42,075 nt of DNA from Lentimicrobiaceae bacterium (GTDB lineage Bacteria > Bacteroidota > Bacteroidia > Bacteroidales > WCHB1-69): contig WQWP01000003.1 of assembly GCA_009787485.1 (NCBI GenBank), positions 1-42,075 of the forward strand, given 5' to 3'. The notes under the pieces are model-generated. The model made no database searches. It was not told the origin of the DNA and was given only the letters and a program-made list of their open reading frames with translations. Below are positions 39,331 to 42,075 of the stretch, piece after piece; within the stretch, counting starts at the first letter, position 1, and each line of letters starts with the position of its first letter. Both the position numbers and the translations under genes were made by a program.

Positions 39331-42075
39331 ATGATGAAGAACGATATTTTAAACTCCCAACACCCTATTTACAAAATTGTTGGAAAAGTAGCAGAAGAAA
39401 AGAAACTCGCCGCTTTTGCCGTTGGCGGCGTAGTGCGCGACCTGTTTTTAAACCGTTTTTCAAAAGATATTGACATTTTGGTGCTGGGAAGCGGCATAGA
39501 ATTGGCACAAGCGGTAGCCCACGAGATTTCACCTACGTTAGAAGTGAATGTTTTTAAAAACTTCGGCACCGCGCAGTTTGTTTTTGAAGGCGCCGCTATT
39601 GAGTTTGTGGGCGCAAGAAAAGAATCGTACGACTTTAACTCCCGCAAACCTACCGTAGAAAACGGCACATTAGAAGACGACCTCTCGCGCCGCGATTTTA
39701 CGATAAACGCCATGGCAATAGGAATTTCCGGCGAAAAAACCGGCGAATTGATAGACTTATTCAACGGCTTTGATGACCTGCAAGCCAAAATACTACGCAC
39801 ACCGTTAGATCCCGACATTACCTTTTCTGACGACCCTTTGCGCATGATGCGCGCCGTGCGATTCGCTTCACAATTGAACTTTACCATTGAGCCGAAAACG
39901 TTGGCAGCCATCAAACGCAACGCGCATCGTTTGGAAATTATATCGAAAGAAAGAATTATGGATGAGTTTAACAAAATATTGCTCTCCAAAAAACCTTCGG
40001 TGGGCATTCAGTTATGTGAAGAAACCGGACTGTTGGTGCAGTTCCTTCCGGAATTGCCCGCCCTGAAAGGCGCAGAGGTAATGGATGGCAGAGGTCACAA
40101 AGAGAACTATTTACACACATTGCAAGTGGTGGACAAAATTGCCATGGTTTCACCGAACTTATGGCTGTTGTGGGCTGCCTTGCTGCACGATATCGCCAAG
40201 CCGGTTACCAAAAAATATGATGAAAAAGTGGGTTGGTCGTTCCATGGGCACGAATATATCGGCTCTAAAATGGTGAAAAGTATCTTTAACCGTTTAAAAA
40301 TGCCTACCAACGAAAAAATGCGCTACGTTCAAAAAATGGTGGCGTTGCACCTGCGCCCTATTGCTTTGGTAGAAGATGAAATTACCGATTCTGCCGTTCG
40401 GCGTTTACTGTTTGATGCCGGCGATGATGTGGATGACCTCATGTTGCTTTGCGAAGCCGATGTTACCTCAAAAAATCCGGAAAAGATAAAACGTTGCTTG
40501 GAAAATTTTGCCCACGTGCGCACAAAACTCAAAGAAATAGAAGAAAAAGACCGTTTGCGCAATTGGCAGCCGCCCATTACCGGCGAGTTGATTATGCAAA
40601 CTTTTCAACTGTCGCCAAGCCGTGAGGTCGGCATCATTAAAGACGCTATCCGCGAAGCCATCTTAGACGGAATTATACCCAACGAATTTAGCGCCGCATA
40701 TAACATGATGTTGGAAGAAGGGAAAAAATTGAAGCTAAAAGGAGAAAATAGAAAGGAGAAGGGAAAAATATCCCCTTCAAATTTTGAAGGGGTGCCCGAA
40801 GGGCGGGGTAGTTTATATAAAAATAGAGAATGGAGAAAAACGCCTCCTCCCGTTCATGAAATTACTTCCTGTTCATTGCAAGCGCCTCAAAACTATTTGA
40901 TATCGAAAGAGATTCCGCTCTATCTTTTTCAAAATCCCAATTTAGATTTGATTCATATTCTTATCAAAGTGAAGGCGGGCGCTCTGTACGAGCCGGTAAA
41001 ATTTGCCGCACATGCCACCTATCAACTTCTAAAAGAAAGCCATACAAAATTCTCCGCCACCGAGATGGACGATTTTTTAGCTTGCCATGGTATATCATGG
41101 AAAACGTATATCCATACTCAACACATTGCCATTCAATGGATAATTCCAAAAAGAAATATGGACAAGGCACTGCCCATACTTTGGGAAGCCTTATCCAACC
41201 CCTGTTTTAGAAATGAGGATTTGCAATGTTTTAAAGAATCAAAAATCAAAGATTTAGAATACAATACTGCAAAATTCAACTATCGCGCCACGCAACTGAT
41301 GTTTGCTGAAATGTTTCCCTCCGATACTTCAATCGGAACTATTTTGACGAAAGAGTATATTGAAGTTTTAACTGTAGAACAGCTGCAAGAGTATCATCAA
41401 CAAACGTTTACGGAAAATAATATTCGGGTTTTTGTAACGGGAAATATGGAGGATGAGGTGATGAGACGATGTGGTGATGAGATGATGAAAAGGGAGAAAG
41501 GAGAAGGGGGAAAGGAGAAGGGAGATAAGCTGGGGATTGCGGGTCAAGCCCGCAATGACGGTCAAAAATCCCCTTCAAATTTTGAAGGGGTGTCCGGCGA
41601 AGCCGGACGGGGTAGTTTATATAAAAATAAAAAACTAATCATTGAACCCCGTGAAGGCGCCCTCCAATCCTCCTTCATCCTCTGCAAAAAAAACATCGCC
41701 TACACCCACGAAGACCGGCGCAACTTTGAAATACTAAGCACTTTATATGGAGGCTACTTCGGTTCTCGCCTCATGCAAAACCTTCGCGAAGAAAACGGCT
41801 ATACTTACGGCGTTTTTTGCAACAGCCTCTTTTATGAAAACGAATCCATTTTTTATATCGAAGCCGATGTCGTAGTAGAAAAAACAAAAGCCGCTATTAA
41901 TGAGTGTTTTAACGAAATGATGCTGCTACAAAACGAATTAGTGAGCGAGGAAGAACTATCCTTAGTAAAATCCTATCTGCTGGGCGAGTTTCTCCGCGAA
42001 GTGGATGGCTCGGTTTCCTACCAAAAGAAATTCTCCTATTGGAATGAGTTTCAATTGAATGAAACAGAAATGCAG
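39331..42075 (+). CDS. cca: CCA-adding enzyme fused in frame to M16-like protein (3' end outside window)
   Basis: Open for 915 codons with no stop, so absent from the track. Residues 1-470 are a complete HD-type CCA nucleotidyltransferase: FAVGGVVRDLFLNR, KDIDILVLG, RRDFTINAMA, LRMMRAVRFA and LLHDIAKP. The natural end would be near EEGKKLKLK. From about residue 515 the sequence is an M16-type (insulinase-like) protein: LQAPQNYLISKEIPLYLF, KAGALYEPV, RLMQNLREENGYTYGVF. The zinc motif HxxEH is absent. The first palindromic repeat lies at the junction and the second between the M16 halves. Either a real fusion, or two genes with a start inside the repeat (such as GTG 40792). ATG at 39331, with a second at 39334. 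Confidence 0.85.
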   Translation, partial: MMKNDILNSQHPIYKIVGKVAEEKKLAAFAVGGVVRDLFLNRFSKDIDILVLGSGIELAQAVAHEISPTLEVNVFKNFGTAQFVFEGAAIEFVGARKESYDFNSRKPTVENGTLEDDLSRRDFTINAMAIGISGEKTGELIDLFNGFDDLQAKILRTPLDPDITFSDDPLRMMRAVRFASQLNFTIEPKTLAAIKRNAHRLEIISKERIMDEFNKILLSKKPSVGIQLCEETGLLVQFLPELPALKGAEVMDGRGHKENYLHTLQVVDKIAMVSPNLWLLWAALLHDIAKPVTKKYDEKVGWSFHGHEYIGSKMVKSIFNRLKMPTNEKMRYVQKMVALHLRPIALVEDEITDSAVRRLLFDAGDDVDDLMLLCEADVTSKNPEKIKRCLENFAHVRTKLKEIEEKDRLRNWQPPITGELIMQTFQLSPSREVGIIKDAIREAILDGIIPNEFSAAYNMMLEEGKKLKLKGENRKEKGKISPSNFEGVPEGRGSLYKNREWRKTPPPVHEITSCSLQAPQNYLISKEIPLYLFQNPNLDLIHILIKVKAGALYEPVKFAAHATYQLLKESHTKFSATEMDDFLACHGISWKTYIHTQHIAIQWIIPKRNMDKALPILWEALSNPCFRNEDLQCFKESKIKDLEYNTAKFNYRATQLMFAEMFPSDTSIGTILTKEYIEVLTVEQLQEYHQQTFTENNIRVFVTGNMEDEVMRRCGDEMMKREKGEGGKEKGDKLGIAGQARNDGQKSPSNFEGVSGEAGRGSLYKNKKLIIEPREGALQSSFILCKKNIAYTHEDRRNFEILSTLYGGYFGSRLMQNLREENGYTYGVFCNSLFYENESIFYIEADVVVEKTKAAINECFNEMMLLQNELVSEEELSLVKSYLLGEFLREVDGSVSYQKKFSYWNEFQLNETEMQ
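40771..40825 (+). repeat. Palindromic element copy 1 at the cca/M16 junction
   Basis: CCCCTTCAAATTTTGAAGGGG (10-bp arms), then GCCC-GAA-GGGC, then CGGGGTAGTTTATATAAAAA. It encodes SPSNFEGVPEGRGSLYKN in frame. It is preceded by a purine-rich AGGAGAAGGGA-type tract (40736-40770). It matches the copy at 41569 except for the second stem. Confidence 0.85.
41482..41562 (+). repeat. Purine tract plus second palindromic repeat family
   Basis: 41482-41530 is a GGAGAAGGGGGAAAGG-type purine tract. 41536-41556 is ATTGCGGG-TCAAG-CCCGCAAT. The same text is widespread in bacterial genomes and gives rise to spurious VIAGLTRNP peptides on the opposite strand. Here it is read in frame as IAGQARNDGQ inside the M16-like region. 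Confidence 0.75.
41569..41629 (+). repeat. Palindromic element copy 2 inside the M16-like region
   Basis: Same as 40771-40825 but the second stem is TCCGGC-GAA-GCCGGA (15 nt instead of 9), so length differs by 6 nt and the frame is kept. It encodes SPSNFEGVSGEAGRGSLYKN. It starts at codon position 1, like copy 1. Confidence 0.85.

Larger units (their letters stand above)
40826..42075 (+). other. M16-like region of the fused ORF
   Basis: The N-half (about 40860-41440) and C-half (41631 onward) match the Bacteroidota insulinase-family layout: PPPVHEITSCSLQAP, KFSATEMDDFLACHGIS, then SFILCKKNIAYTHED, GGYFGSRLMQNLREENGYTY. Where active M16 proteases have HxxEH, this has HATYQLLKES, so it is the non-catalytic partner type. 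Active partners are often neighbours, and any would be beyond the window. No in-frame ATG occurs at its start. Confidence 0.75.

Noticed and set aside
39369-40007. 212-aa minus-strand ORF
   Set aside because: Shadow of cca, whose motifs on the plus strand are complete and convincing.
41368-41565. Minus-strand ORF beginning MTVIAGLTRNP
   Set aside because: Antisense to the fused cca ORF. The start comes from the palindromic repeat, a well-known source of spurious ORFs.
1-42075. CRISPR array
   Set aside because: No regularly spaced direct repeats; the tandem repeats present have no spacers.

Overview
The window comes from a chromosome of the phylum Bacteroidota. The evidence is three proteins ending in type IX secretion (T9SS) type A sorting domains, repeated -7 boxes of the TAnnTTTG type (usually TATTTTTGC), the rpmG-DUF4295 pair, AAA_14/DUF4143 ATPases and near-absence of Shine-Dalgarno sites. 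I cannot name a genus.

Region 1 (1-7.8 kb) is a compact integrated island. A CAT-anticodon tRNA at its left edge is repeated over 44 bp (43 identical) at 7775-7818. Between the repeats lie a putative primase/Rep-like gene, a small HTH (excisionase-like) gene, a tyrosine recombinase, small unknown ORFs, a strong candidate non-coding RNA, three consecutive long hairpins with a repeated promoter-like leader, and one cargo gene for a secreted 853-aa adhesin-like protein. An 18-bp direct repeat near each end looks like a recombinase arm site.

Region 2 (7.9-21 kb) has a DUF4143 ATPase and a giant (about 3880 aa) T9SS-exported mosaic protein, in which Fn3-like halves appear to be split by guest domains, including a glycine-rich domain. 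Region 3 (21-24.4 kb) holds a PD-(D/E)XK-like protein, tRNA-Glu, rpmG plus DUF4295, obgE and pyrE. Region 4 (24.4-32.2 kb, all minus strand) holds a T9SS subtilisin-like protease, an HMA-like small protein, a thioredoxin-like lipoprotein followed by a periplasmic protein of unknown function, an acyl-CoA synthetase and an EFR1-type flavodoxin/ferredoxin protein.

Region 5 (32.3-38.6 kb, plus strand) is MerR regulator, DegT/DnrJ aminotransferase, LolD-like ABC ATPase, Gfo/Idh oxidoreductase, a lipoprotein, a polyprenyl-phosphate sugar transferase and rsmE. It suggests surface-glycan synthesis mixed with housekeeping. A hicAB toxin-antitoxin pair follows on the minus strand.

Region 6 (39.3 kb to the end) is the most unusual. 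The CCA-adding enzyme (cca) has no stop codon and reads in frame into an M16 (insulinase-like) domain protein that runs off the window. The ORF track omits it because it is open at the end. A palindromic repeat of 55 bp sits exactly at the junction, and a 61-bp copy, next to a second palindromic repeat family, sits inside the M16 part. Both copies are in the same reading frame. This resembles in-frame palindromic element insertion, as known from Rickettsia.
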